DNA of 64,000 nt from Azadirachta indica (lineage: Eukaryota > Streptophyta > Magnoliopsida > Sapindales > Meliaceae). The stretch spans positions 5,802,457 to 5,866,456 of the forward strand of contig CM040442.1 of assembly GCA_022749755.1 (NCBI GenBank), in the 5' to 3' direction. This document shows, piece by piece, positions 1-11,390 of the stretch (position 1 is its first letter; every line of letters begins with the position of its first letter). The position numbers were made by a program, and so were the translations under genes. The notes under the pieces were generated by a model, which saw only the letters and a program-made list of their open reading frames with translations, had not been told where the DNA came from and did no database searches.

Positions 1-3000
1 AATATCCTTTATGGATATGCTGGATATTTATTTTGCAAGACAACATTCGACTTCACTATCATTAACAATTGCCTCGCAACTTCTTGGAAAGAAAAATATA
101 ACACAGACAAAATGAAAGCTATGGACATCTGCAGAGAAGTTCGTGTATATGTATATATATATATATATAGAGTAACTATCTTTTTGATTTAGAAGTTAGG
201 AAAGGAGATTGCAATTCATTGCTTGACTAAAATGATACACACACACACAGATATTATAGCTACGAGTCCACATTCAACAATCAGCAGCGTGACTTTCGTG
301 CTTAATAATTAATGCAGGATGCAATTTCGCATCAATTTTCAAAAGCAAAAGGATTAATAAGTTGTATTACAAGCTGACTTTCAGTTGACTATCATTACAA
401 TAAGATATAAGTTGTATTATTAGTTTAGATCTTTTTGATATTATAGTTAATGGACAATACAATATATACCACAACTAGAACTAATTAATTTTTTACCTTC
501 TAAAACTATTTTATATTAACTATTATTATTATTACAGTAATTATCAGCTTACTGCTGGAAATGCAGTGCAAAGTGAAGAAATGAAAAATACAAATGTGAA
601 ATTTAACTTTATACATTACCAAAATTTGTGTTATGTATACGTTTATCAATCAAATATGATAACTTAATTTATGTGATTAGATGGGTGAGAATGTTGTATA
701 TTATGTATTAATTTTTTGTATATTAAATTATTTGGGCACATTTATGAAACGAGTAGCCCCAAATTTTCTAGAAAATTTAAAATGAATTTTATCTAACTTT
801 TTAAAATCAAATAAAAACTTATTTTTATGGCTAAAAATTCTACCAAAATTTTGACAGAATCTTACTTGTTTGTAAAACATTTCGAGCCTACAATTTTGAA
901 AACCAACTTTTCTATAACCCCACGACCTTAATCACGGCAAACTTTAACTACTTTACATTCACTTTTATACATCACCTAATACTTCACCTTGTAGGGTTTA
1001 ATTTCCTTTCCCATCATAATAAACTCAACACGCCAATTTAACTTGGTGCAAAATTAATGAAGAAAGACAATAATTTATCTACTCGAGGACTTAAGCAAAA
1101 TTTTCATGGAACACACTAAATAAAAATAAATAAATTTCATCACCATTGAGTGTTATGATCTTTAACTATGATCGTCATTAAATTGACTCGTTCTGCAATC
1201 TCTGAACTGCATTTAGAAAGAAAGCTGAATTCAAATAAAAGAGGGAAAGGATCAATATTTAAGGTAAAAAAAAGTATAAAAAGGGAGATAGATTTTCCAC
1301 ACACACAAAAATACATGTTGTGTCTGAAGGACGAATTTTTGTGTATCAACACATAATATTAATAAAAAAATCTTGACTAAAATGTATTAATAAAATAAAA
1401 AATAAAAAAAAAAAAAATATTTTATTACATATAATAAAAACTTTTAAAAGATAAATAAGTAATGAGTAGAGAGAGCAAAGAAATAATTAAAGATAAATTT
1501 CTATTTTTTTTTTAGAGATAATTAATTAGAATAAATATTATAAATGAAATATTTTAACATTTTAAAATTGAGAATATATATATATATAAAAACAAAAGAT
1601 TTTTAAAGTAAAATTAGAAAAAATGACTTTTTTTTTTAATTTTACATTAACTTTACAAATTCTGTCCAGCAATTGTTTTTGGATAAAGTTTAGAGGAATT
1701 TAAACGAACGTGCTTTCTCAAATTTCTTTTATTTTTTCATTTTTAAACACTCAAAATCCTATCTAAATATATATATATATATATATATGAATTACCTAAT
1801 ATTTAGTAAAGTCTTGTCTTAATGATTAAAAATTATATGATGCTAAAATAATCACTGCATATGCACAAAACGTTTCTGATTTTTTGTAATATTTCACTAA
1901 ACTAATATTTAAGGGCAATAAACCATGTCATACTTAGAAAGCTCACACGTGCAGAGTAGAAGAGTCTAAACATATATTATCTCATTGTACTCGAAGAGCT
2001 CACGAGTAGAATGAGGGAATTTGATCATAATCTCGTTGTATGCATGCATAAAGTAAGCTTCCAAAAAACTAGGAGCCTAAGCACATAATCGAAAACTTTT
2101 GTGTGTCGAGAATGGTTCCAAAAACTAAAATCTGAATCTTTTTTATATGAGAAAGGATACAATCTAGTATTGTCTTCAAAAACTTACAAATTTACTTTGT
2201 GACACTTTAAATTAAATTGCATAATTAATAAAAAAAATTTACTTCAAGTAAGTTCTAAAGTTATGACATTACCAAATTTAAAAAACAAAAACTATTTTAC
2301 TAAATCAAATAAATATATTTATAAGCAATATAATGATAAATCACCACGATCATAATCATTGAAAATAAAAATTAATAACTTTTTCAGAAAAACATACTGT
2401 TAATTTTTAAGTATGATTTATTTTACTAAAATAAAATTTTAAGTTAATGCAAAAAAAAAAAAAAAAAAAAACATAAATATCTACAAACCCTTTGGTGTAT
2501 ATTTGACTGTCCATATCAATTCGGCATTAGTCCACGATCTATACTATTCTTCTCCGCTTGTCATTTAAATTTGTTGACGATAAATTTAGTAAAGATTTTA
2601 AAATGTTGCCTATTCATCATAAGCCCCTATTTAATTACATGCAGACTTAGGTATTGTTTATTTTTTCTATTTGAAAGCAGAATATGACTTAAATATAAAG
2701 TTGACTAAACTATGAATTTGATTGATGTGTTTATTTTTTTTTATTTTACATGTCTTAATATAAATATTAAGTTATTTATTTTTATAAAAATAAAAAATGT
2801 AAAATTGATATATTGACTTATATGCCTTAAAAATTGAAACGTTAAGTTGATATATATAAATGTTAAGTAATAAATTAATGATGTAATTGACAAATAAAAT
2901 ATTTACTTGATTTAAAAATTTTTAATTATTCATATTTAAGTTAAAATTTTTAAATTTAATTATATTAAATAGTTTTAATAAATATTTAGATATAAGTTAA

Positions 3001-3180
3001 AAAGTAAATAAAAAGTATTACACTTCGGTCAAAGAAATAAGTAGCCCTTATAAAGAAATTATAATTTCATACTTAACTTTATATTTTCAGTAATATTTAT
3101 AAGACCCTAAATATTCTAGAATATAAGCGGAAAAAAGTTATATAATTACATATTTTTATCTGAATTTTAGAAAACATGCA
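1..3180. other. AT-rich intergenic region
   Basis: I see no supportable gene; the open frames here are short and on both strands. The sequence is rich in A/T runs, with a TA microsatellite near 145-170, an AC run near 236-248 and a poly-A near 2450-2470. The stretch around 320-410, which carries an AAAAGCAAAAGGATTA word and a TTTCAGTTGAC word, resembles 41515-41640 upstream of CNL locus F, so it is probably spacer from another array unit lying outside the window. Confidence 0.6.
1767..1788. repeat. TA dinucleotide microsatellite
   Basis: Uninterrupted AT/TA alternation in an AT-rich spacer, directly visible. Confidence 0.9.
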
Positions 3181-3184
3181 AACA

Positions 3185-3335
3185 GGTCACCTACGGAAAT
3201 TGTGCCTAACTTGCTCTTTCCGGCGCAAAGTAAAATTCTTCCTTTGCTGGGGATTCGAACGAGGCCTTTCTTAAGGAGTAAAAATCAAATGTTATCAGCA
3301 GACTCAGCACTAGACAACAATTAAACTCTTTAAAT
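3185..3335 (-). mobile_element. Possible tRNA-derived SINE relic
   Basis: Read on the minus strand, this stretch contains GTTCGAATCCCC, a good match to the RNA polymerase III B box of tRNA-derived SINEs, about 50 bases after a weak A-box-like word (TAGTGCTGAG). The flanks show no clear poly-A tail or target-site duplication, so this could also be a decayed tRNA-like fragment. It is not a tRNA gene, because no cloverleaf or anticodon arm can be placed. Confidence 0.3.
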
Positions 3336-3689
3336 TAAGTCGGCTGTCAATATTTATTATACCTTCAAGTTAATGAAAAAAAAAATAAAGTACTCATTTT
3401 CAAGTACATTATTTCCTACTCCAAAATGAGTAAATTGTTTTATACTCGAAACTAATTTTGAGTATATTATTTTTTATTCGAAATTATTACTAGAATTTTT
3501 AACATAAGTAGTCTTAAATTTTAGGTAATTATAATTGACATATTATAATTTTATTAAAAAATTATGGTTAATATTATTATCTCTTTGACAAATATATTTA
3601 TTAAGTATGTTTATAAATAAAATAAGTTAAAATCTTGCAACCTAATTTAATACAAAATATTTATGGTTAGACTAGGTAAAAAAATATTA

Positions 3690-4560
3690 CTTAAAATAAT
3701 TTCTTAAAAGATTTCTATTTTTTAATAAAAAATTAACAATAGTTTAACAATTAAATAGTTTAAAATGTTTTCATTAAAATCAAATATAATAATAATAGCA
3801 TAAAAATAATTCTCAGGTGAATCAAAAAATAAAAGTATTTGAAGTATTAAAAGACACATAATATATAACTCGAAACAAATTTTGATTACTGTGTTTTTTT
3901 TTATTAAGAAAAAGATACACGTAAATAATTATCTTAGTTTAAAGTAAGTTTAGTTAGTTGTTTGGTAGTAAGGAAACTTGAATTTTATCTCAGGGCTGCG
4001 TTCGGATCCGAACAAAAGTAATTTTTTTGCCTTTTTTTTTTTTTTTTTTTGTGTTTTTTGATTATGGGGTATTTTGGTTCAAAAGTGAAGAATTTGGCTA
4101 ATTTAATAAAAAATTTTCGCTCATAGATGATAACTTAAAGTGGGCCCAAAAGTAGATAAAGTAGCATTCGAGGTTAACTATTGAATATTTTTAACTTGTA
4201 GTGGAAAGGAAAAAAAATGCTAAAGGCAACATCTGTTTTATAAGTTAAATTTATAAATAAAATGACAAAAAATTATTTAGGATTTTTCTTCCATATATTT
4301 AAAGAATAAGGATCATAGTGAATATGTTGGTTGAGTTAAACTAGAAGTGATAACGCAAAAAATTATAGGTTAATTTTTCATTTCAGAAAGGAGCTTGATG
4401 AAATGAGAACAAATTATTGACTTAAAACCTAGAATATTCCTGCCTAGGATACCTTAAAATTAAAGCCTTCTTCCTAAGACTAAAAGATATATGTATAGTA
4501 TGAGTACAAGGCAGACCTCCAAATCTTCACATCATGCTTTTCGAAACATTACTCCAAAAA
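3690..4560. repeat. Duplicated intergenic segment, copy 1
   Basis: This segment aligns by eye with 11050-11510 and 56215-57050, and its second half aligns with 18240-18490. Shared blocks include AACAATAGTTTAAC near the start, the SINE-like unit, AAAGTGGGCCCAA (AAAGTGGACCCAA in the 56 kb copy), and the end block TGATGAAATGAGAAC with CATGCTTTTCGAAACATTA. It lies just downstream (3' side) of CNL locus A, so it marks the spacer that was copied along with the resistance genes. Confidence 0.75.
3949..4030 (+). mobile_element. tRNA-related SINE-like unit, copy 1
   Basis: It begins TTAGTTAGTTGTTTGGTAGTAA and about 45 bases later has a B-box-like word (GCGTTCGGATCCG), followed by a long T-rich tail. 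The same unit occurs at 11315-11390 and 56470-56540, where the B box reads GTTCAAAATCC and GTTCAAATCC. The spacing of the two blocks is what a pol III internal promoter would have. All three copies sit inside the duplicated spacer, so they may descend from one insertion. Confidence 0.4.
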
Positions 4561-4640
4561 TTTCTTTAAAATTCGGATTCTTATATATCCTAATATTGTA
4601 ATTATCCTTTTAAAATTCATATTTCGAAACTTCATTCATG

Positions 4641-4702
4641 CGTATATGTGTGCATATATATATATATATATGTATATATATGTATATATATATATATATA
4701 TG
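4641..4702. repeat. TA/TG microsatellite
   Basis: About 60 bases of alternating purine-pyrimidine, mostly TA with scattered TG steps, just downstream of the 3' end of CNL locus A. It is probably polymorphic. Confidence 0.9.
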
Positions 4703-4789
4703 ACAGCAATAATGTAAATAGAAAACTGTAAATTTACTTCAGTTGTATGATACTTATAACTGACAACAGCAGAGAAATCATATGAATAG

Positions 4790-4795
4790 TTTATT
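4790..4795 (-). terminator. Probable poly(A) signal of CNL A
   Basis: AATAAA on the minus strand, about 140 bases after the CNL A stop codon. The surrounding block (TTTACAATTAATAAACTATTC on the minus strand) is conserved downstream of CNL C at 25450-25455, which supports a shared 3' UTR rather than chance. Confidence 0.55.
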
Positions 4796-4934
4796 AATTG
4801 TAAACTAACAACATTACATTACAAACAAACGATGGTAATAATACAAGTGAAAACTACAATATAGGCGCGAACAAAAAGAAGAATAATAGTCCACCGAAAA
4901 CCTTATTCAAATTGTGTTCACAAACCAATAATTT

Positions 4935-7619
4935 TCACCATCCAATGGACCTGAAACAAGGACGAAAAGCATTTTCAGTGGCTTCATCATCCCATTGCAG
5001 AAATTTCCACCACCAGTCATCTCCCTTGATAATGAGTTTACGTTCCGATGCGCTGTTGCAATCAAGTGGAAGCTTCTTAAGCTCTCGGCAGTGCAATACA
5101 GCCAATTCTTTCAGACATGGTAAGGGCAAGGAGTTTGAATATATGCTCTTCAACCTTTTTAAATACACCAAGCGAAGAAATTCAAGTCTTGCAAATGGGA
5201 TTAGATTTTCCACCGCTTCAGCTGGAACTTCATCCATTTTGATTACTTCTTCCATACTCGGGCAGTTTTTTATTCGAAGATTCTTCAGATTTGGGGCAAA
5301 AATAAGGCATGTCACGTGCGTCAACTTTGAGCAAAGGTCTATATCAACTTTGTGGAGACTGTGGAATCCATGAGTTACCCTGATGTCTCTCAACTCCCCC
5401 GTATACTCAGTCTTCAACTCTACCAAATTTTCACAAGAAAACAAGTCAAGTACTTCTAGTTCCCGTAAACTTGCTAAAGATAAAACACTGATTGACTCTG
5501 AATCATCTAAGAATTGAAGGCACAGAGATCGAGTACTGATCTGCAATACAGGAGAGCTCAAGAATCTTTGGAGAGCATGCAAACTTCTTAAGGTGATCAT
5601 GGTCAACACATTTATATGTTTCAAACTGAGCAATTCACCTACCAACAGTTCACCGTCTCCACACAGAATGCTGTCTTCTTCTTGTTCGAACGAACCACAT
5701 CGAAACATTCTCAATACCCGTAACATCTTTAAATTAGATATCACTACCGGTGGAATTCTGCGGAGACAGCATGTATACTCCAACTTCAAACATTTAAGAT
5801 TAACTAGGTACTTTAACTCTTCTGGCAACTTTTGTATTTCACTATATGATAGACAAAGATGCTGGAGGGAAACCAAATTAGAAATTTGAAATGTTGCATG
5901 CCATTTATTAAATGATAAATCTAAAACTCTAAGAGAAATCATGGATTGGAAGAAATTACTGTCAACCACATCTATATGTTGGCCACGAAGAAACAGAGTC
6001 CGAAGATTAGGACATGTAGGAGACCCTGATAAACTCCCAATTTTATTATTCATCAATGACATCCTTGTAACATCTTTCCACATTTCAATTCTTGGTGCCT
6101 CAGTTAATCCGACACCTGCAAGAACCAAAAACTTTTCCTTCTCCTTCTCATGATCAATTGTAGACGGAATCCACAAAGTCATGTCTCGAATTACGTCATG
6201 CATTTTTACACAATCGTCTTCTTCTTCCTCCAACAAACATGCATGACTAAGAGTACCAATAACGGAGTATCCTTGATTTCGTGCTCCAATTCCATCATAT
6301 TCATCTAAAATTCCCTCACATATCCAACAGTCTATCAAGTCCTCTTTATTAATTCTAAAATCTTCTGGAAATAAACTACAATAAAGAAGACAAAATCTAG
6401 TAGTGTCGCTTGGCAAAAAGTCATAACTAAATTTTAAGCGAGAATACACCCTTCTCTCCATACCTGAAAATTTAGAGGCTGAACTCCTTAAGACCTCAAT
6501 TGCATGTTCCCATTCTTGAGGTGTCTTCTTGCAGGCCATGGCACGACCAACAACAATTAGAGCAAGCGGCAAACCACCACATTCTTTGGCCATAGTTTCA
6601 GCTAGCTCAGGAATATTAGGATGACTATCAAGAGATTCTTTTCCGACTTTCTGCTCAAATAATTTCCAAGCATCCTCGTATCTTAAGCATTCCACTTTGA
6701 AACTTTTGTGTGCTTCCATGTTCCCGCAAACCTCAAACTCACGAGTTGTAAAAGCTACTTTACATGCACTTGTTGGGGCTGGAAGAGGTAAACCCACTTT
6801 AATTAAATCAACAGGCTCCCATATGTCATCTAACAATAATACAAATTTCTTTTTGCTCAAGATTTTGAAAATCTCCTGAGCTTTATCGTCTAGACTTTTT
6901 CGCTTCCAAGGCTCGTTGAACAACCCAATCTTTTTGGCAATACTTTCCTGAATCTTTTCAAGTTCCAGGTCTTTAGACACCACCGCCCAAATGACAACAT
7001 CAAAATTGTTTGGAAAGTCAAGGAACTTGTTGTTAATTTGCGTTAAGAGGGTAGTTTTACCAACCCCTCCCATCCCGTATATCCCAATAATTCCAGCTTG
7101 TTCTTCTGTGAGGCATCTCCAAAGTTTCTCAAATGTTGGTTGCAGGCCAACTATTGTTGGTGCAAGAGGTCTTTCCTCAACCGGATTTTCTGGTAGTCGT
7201 TGTGCCACGTCTTTGAAATCTCCTTCATTTCTTAAATTCTGCACGGCTTGCAGTGTTCTGGATACCTTTTTCCCAAACTTGTAGCTTGACTTGCAATTCT
7301 TGGAACAGAAGCCTCCAGGACAAAGTTGCTGAACTGCTAGAGAGCTTTGTTCTCTAAGCTTTCCAGCTTCAGTTTCCACATGTTGCACTCTCGAAAACCA
7401 ACCTTGCACTTGTTCCAGCCGTTTCATCCCTTGCTGTTCAGCAACGGTAACTTTGATCAGCACGTCATTCCTTGCTTCAGTTAGCTTTTCCAATTCTTTC
7501 TCCAAGTTATGAAGATTATCTTGGAGCTGACATATATATCCTGTTCCTGTAACAGTGCAATCAAGGCAATGAGAAATGGTATCATCACATGAGAATGATA
7601 GTGAACAAAAGTTACCCAT
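4935..7619 (-). CDS. RPS5-like CC-NBS-LRR disease resistance protein (CNL A), intact
   Basis: Intracellular immune receptor of the CNL class: an ADP/ATP switch that detects pathogen effectors, or host proteins they modify, and triggers defence. The single uninterrupted frame of 894 residues matches the family's usual length. The start MGNFCS gives a Gly2 myristoylation and Cys5 palmitoylation motif like that of Arabidopsis RPS5, suggesting plasma-membrane anchoring. Domain order: coiled coil about 28-95; NB-ARC about 155-480 with P-loop GMGGVGKTT (182-190), kinase-2 LLLDDIW (261-267), RNBS-B FTTREFEVCG, GLPLA (349-353), RNBS-D CLLYCSLFPED, and MHDV (473-476); then leucine-rich repeats from about 515 to the end, finishing LQWDDEAT..PCFRSIGW. 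The start is fixed by conservation of ATGGG(T/C)AAC in the paralogues. All key motifs are intact, so this is the best candidate working gene here. The pathogen or guarded partner cannot be read from sequence. Confidence 0.95.
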   Translation of the reverse strand: MGNFCSLSFSCDDTISHCLDCTVTGTGYICQLQDNLHNLEKELEKLTEARNDVLIKVTVAEQQGMKRLEQVQGWFSRVQHVETEAGKLREQSSLAVQQLCPGGFCSKNCKSSYKFGKKVSRTLQAVQNLRNEGDFKDVAQRLPENPVEERPLAPTIVGLQPTFEKLWRCLTEEQAGIIGIYGMGGVGKTTLLTQINNKFLDFPNNFDVVIWAVVSKDLELEKIQESIAKKIGLFNEPWKRKSLDDKAQEIFKILSKKKFVLLLDDIWEPVDLIKVGLPLPAPTSACKVAFTTREFEVCGNMEAHKSFKVECLRYEDAWKLFEQKVGKESLDSHPNIPELAETMAKECGGLPLALIVVGRAMACKKTPQEWEHAIEVLRSSASKFSGMERRVYSRLKFSYDFLPSDTTRFCLLYCSLFPEDFRINKEDLIDCWICEGILDEYDGIGARNQGYSVIGTLSHACLLEEEEDDCVKMHDVIRDMTLWIPSTIDHEKEKEKFLVLAGVGLTEAPRIEMWKDVTRMSLMNNKIGSLSGSPTCPNLRTLFLRGQHIDVVDSNFFQSMISLRVLDLSFNKWHATFQISNLVSLQHLCLSYSEIQKLPEELKYLVNLKCLKLEYTCCLRRIPPVVISNLKMLRVLRMFRCGSFEQEEDSILCGDGELLVGELLSLKHINVLTMITLRSLHALQRFLSSPVLQISTRSLCLQFLDDSESISVLSLASLRELEVLDLFSCENLVELKTEYTGELRDIRVTHGFHSLHKVDIDLCSKLTHVTCLIFAPNLKNLRIKNCPSMEEVIKMDEVPAEAVENLIPFARLEFLRLVYLKRLKSIYSNSLPLPCLKELAVLHCRELKKLPLDCNSASERKLIIKGDDWWWKFLQWDDEATENAFRPCFRSIGW

Positions 7620-7750
7620 ACTGATTTCAACAAATGGGAAATTGGTGTGATTAAGTACAATTTATGCTTCTCGATGGTGTAGACGAGAAGAAAGGCTGTA
7701 GGTGAGGAAGAAAGTGTATGTATGTTGCTTAGACTGCAATCAATGCTTCT

Positions 7751-7782
7751 ATTTTATCAGTTGATGAGGCTATATTTATATA
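7751..7782 (-). promoter_or_regulatory. Probable core promoter (TATA) of CNL A
   Basis: On the minus strand TATATAAATATA (7771-7782) and GATAAAATAG (7751-7760) lie about 135-165 bases upstream of the ATG. Next comes a block, GCAGTCTAAG then ACATACATACAC (near 7714-7736), that is conserved in B and C and partly in the other paralogues and may mark the transcription start and leader. The strong TATA is replaced by weaker A/T words in C. Confidence 0.45.
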
Positions 7783-7789
7783 TGTAATA

Positions 7790-10039
7790 AAGACAAAATG
7801 ATTGATGGACAATTATAAGTTTGTAAATTCACCCTGTAAAACTCACATATTAATTAACTCTAATATTGCACAATACAATTTCATGGAAACTTCACTGGCT
7901 CCCCGTGGCATGGTAAAGTACATGTAAAATTATATATTTGTTGGTGTATCTCAATTTAGATTTGGTACCGTAACACGACTTTACAGTTGGTTCACAGATG
8001 GAAATATTAAAATTAAATGTGTAACGACTTGGAAAATAGAAGCATTAGTAATGTCTTACTCTTTTGCGTACTCACTCGGGCTAATAAAAATCCTATGTTA
8101 GAGTTTAGTTTTTTTAAGATATAATTGATACTGCTCAAAATTTTTGAAACTACGTTAAATGATATTTATAAAACGTTAATATTATATTTCCTAAGTTGTA
8201 TTTTAATTTCTATTTTAATAGAAATGTGATGTTCATCGATAGAATATTGAAATGGAATAAATTATTATTTTAAAAAACTTACAAAATTTATCAAACTTGA
8301 GTTTAACTTGAAATAATTACTTGACATATCCAATATTACTTGTTATAAAAAGAGTAACAGAGGAGGAAAAGAAAGGATTCATAATTTTATATTTGATTGG
8401 ATTAAATTAAATATATAACTTTATGTGTAATTTTTGCAACTTTAATAATAAAAAAAAGAATTATACAAGTTAAAATGACAATAATATGCCAAGTAGGATG
8501 GGACATTACTATTCTAAAAAAAATCAATAATTTTGCGGATGTTGATATTCTCACCCCACATTTTGTGTTATTAAATCACTTATTAGCACACTACCATCTT
8601 AAAATTACAATATTTTTTAAATTAACATTTTCTAATATAAAATTAATCCTATGCATCATCAGTGAGTTGAGTTAGAATTATAATTTGAGTAGGTTAAAAA
8701 ATGTTAAATAAAGTTAATAAAAGACTAAAAATTTTAAAAAGTCTATGCATTGGAGGTTAAAAATAGAAATATTCTAAATTTATAATATGAGTGCGGAGAA
8801 GCCAATAATGAATTAGCAAGGTAGAAAGGGAATATAATAATTTTGTTGACAATTGGAGTGAAAAATTTAGAGATTGGGATCGGATGACGAGGAAAGCTAA
8901 GTGAAGAAGCATAAGGACAAAGCATATTCTGTGTAATATACTTTCTCTTTATTCTTGAATAAAAAAAGAATATCTTATGTTGGTTGAGGAATTAATTATT
9001 GAAGAGGAACTTGAAAATACATTAAGGTTCCAATCAACCAATTTCATTACCATATTTTCATAGCAATTATAATAAAATTACCTACAAGCAATTAATTTTA
9101 GGTGGAAGGGAAAATAATGTGGACAATTCATAACTGGCCCCTTGTCTTTAATACAAAGCATTTATACCACTTAAAAGATTCCTAGGCTAAAAATTTTCTA
9201 GTCAATTTTATAATTTTTTTTTAAAGATGATTTTGACAAGGTGAGAAAATTTATCTAAAAAGTATTAATCATAAAGAAAAAAGAGGACATAGTTAGGTCT
9301 CTTACAATATTTTATGAACAAGTTGATTCTTACTATGACTTTTGTGCTTTAAAATTCAAACCAAAATACAAAATACAAAATACAACTTTTGATAGGACGG
9401 TAACTTTAATAATTGCGTCTTCTTTCGTTAATTCTCACTTGTCTTTACTTAATCTTATAAGATTCCCATTTATCTAACGGTTTGCTTTTATGTGTACATG
9501 ATTTCTATGGTTGATTTGGTCAAGGAAGAATAATTCACCCCAGCAATTAACAAGACAACTTATTAATTAATTTTCTTGTGATGTCTCGTATAAAAATTTC
9601 TGTAGCAAAAGATTTGTGTCCTCAATTCCTATACTTTCCAAAATTCAAATTAATTGGCACAGTTCTATATTACTATCTCTACACTTATCTTCAGTATTTC
9701 AATTTACTCTATAACTTAAGATTTTGTAAAATAGTTTGCGATAGGGTTGAAATAAATTTTCTTTTCCATTTCTATTTATTGTTCTTAACTATTTCGATAA
9801 GCAATCAAGCTGACGAAATTATATTGATTAGTTATAAACAAGTCATAATCGATCTTCTCTTTAGTTACTAGCTAGCATTAGAAGCAGACGAATTCTTCTT
9901 TAGTCTTTTTTAACTCTAGAAATTCTAGTTGCCTTGCTATATTGTCAAAAATCTAATACAAATTGATTTGCAAAACAAATAGATTATTTATTTTTAAGTT
10001 ACAATTGGGGTTGTATATGATCTAGATGGTTTTTCCTCT
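7790..10039. other. Intergenic spacer upstream of CNL A
   Basis: No gene can be supported. Blocks around 7960-8300, 8440-8660 and 9110-9200 match spacer upstream of CNL B (15600-16950) and CNL C (28780-30250). The block near 9785-9865 matches 62385-62460. This is duplicated array spacer; the small open frames in it are not conserved as proteins. Confidence 0.6.
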
Positions 10040-10489
10040 ATTTATTTTCCAAAAAAATTAAAACCCAACAGAGAAAATAAAGTCATCTCTCCCTATTAAG
10101 TAATCTTTTATATGCTAGTGATAGAGTTTTACTCTAACTCTAATTTTCAAGGGTTAGAGATCTTTTAATTGTACTTTTATCTCTTTTTATATAAATTTAA
10201 TTTATTTGATGCTTCTCTAGATACGTCGTTATTATTTAGCACTTAAAACTTAAAAGGGCATGAAAAATATAATACCTTTAATTTTACTGTAACGCGAAAA
10301 CATTTGTAATAAAACTCATTTCCTCAATTTAACATCATTCTTAATATAAAAAATCATAAACCCTTTCAAATAAAATACAAAATCTTAGAATGCATGTAAT
10401 AAATATATCATTAAAATATTAAACTTTTTAAAAAAATAATCCTTATAAATTTAGCCAAAAGTAGTTAACAGAATTTTAATCTTCAACTT

Positions 10490-11023
10490 TTCTATTTTGT
10501 TGAGCTCATAATAGTCATAGTTGTAGTCAAGCATGCTTGTAGTAAAGGGTGGTTAATTACAAGCAGGGATTGATTGTGAACTTTAGCCTTGTGATTCAGT
10601 TGTTATGTAATAGTCATTTCTCTCCTCTTTAGGGGCTTCATAATCGTCAGTTACGTGTTGCTATCTTCTAGAATTCACACAAGGTCGATTTTCTCATATT
10701 TTACGTGAGAATGATGCTCTTGCGGATAAATAATTGGTTAGCTTAGGTCTTCTAGATAAACCCTTGACTTGGTGGGATTATTCTTCGATGGACGTTCATC
10801 TTAAAGAGATATTTAAGAATTTCTAAATTTTCATTTGAGTTGATGTATGATATTGTGGCCATTTTTCTTTCATTTTTCAGTTGCATTTGGGTCTAATTCT
10901 TTACCCTAGGACAAAGGCTAACCACATTTTCCCTAGTTTTTCTTGTCCTTACTTCCTTTTAGATTAATGCATTTGTCCTTGTTGGCTTTCTTCACAAAAA
11001 AGAAAAAGGGGGAAGGCAAATTC
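10490..11023 (+). mobile_element. 5'-truncated LINE tail (RNase H fragment), copy 1
   Basis: Flanked by a perfect 12-bp target-site duplication AATCTTCAACTT (10478-10489 and 11024-11035) and ending in an A-rich tail near 11000. Around 10700-10830 a frame reads RENDALADK, stop, LVSLGLLDKPLTWWD, the C-terminal part of the RNase H-like domain of plant L1 ORF2. A diverged second copy is at 55690-56184. The element was therefore inserted before the spacer was duplicated. Confidence 0.7.
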
Positions 11024-11314
11024 AATCTTCAACTTGTAATTTTAAATAACATAAAAAAAAATTCCTACTTTTTAACCGAAAATTAACAATAGTTTAACGA
11101 CTAAAATTGTTTAAAATGTTGTATTAAAATCAAATATAATAATAATAGTATAAAAAAGTAATAACCATACTTTTGAGTTGAATAAAAAAATAAAAAAAAT
11201 GTTTGAAGTATTAAAAAAATATAATATAACTTGGAACAAATTTTAATTACTTTGTTTCTTTTATTAATAAAAAAAATATAATAAATAAAAAGAACTATTT
11301 TAATTTAAAGTAGA

Positions 11315-11390
11315 TTTAGTTAGTTGTTTAGTAGTAAGGAGATTTGAATTTTACCTAAGGTCTGTGTTCAAAATCCAAGCAAAAGTAGTT
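11315..11390 (+). mobile_element. tRNA-related SINE-like unit, copy 2
   Basis: TTAGTTAGTTGTTTAGTAGTAA, then a degenerate B box (TGTTCAAAATCC), then AAAAGTAG and T-rich DNA. It lines up with the copies at 3949 and 56470. Confidence 0.4.

Noticed and set aside
2650..3030. Possible hAT-type MITE, because both ends have GTATT..TTTATTT-like words in inverted orientation
   Set aside because: The match is confined to A/T-rich words and I could not define terminal repeats or an 8-bp duplication.
3240..3265. GTTCGAATCCCC word as part of a tRNA gene
   Set aside because: No acceptor, D or anticodon arms can be paired around it; at best it is a SINE B box.
4912..5373. Plus-strand open frame of 153 codons opposite the CNL A 3' end
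   Set aside because: It is a shadow of the conserved minus-strand LRR coding sequence; the same kind of shadow appears opposite other CNL copies.
9578..9871. Plus-strand open frame of 97 codons
   Set aside because: The homologous spacer at 62385-62540 does not conserve the frame, and composition is AT-rich non-coding.
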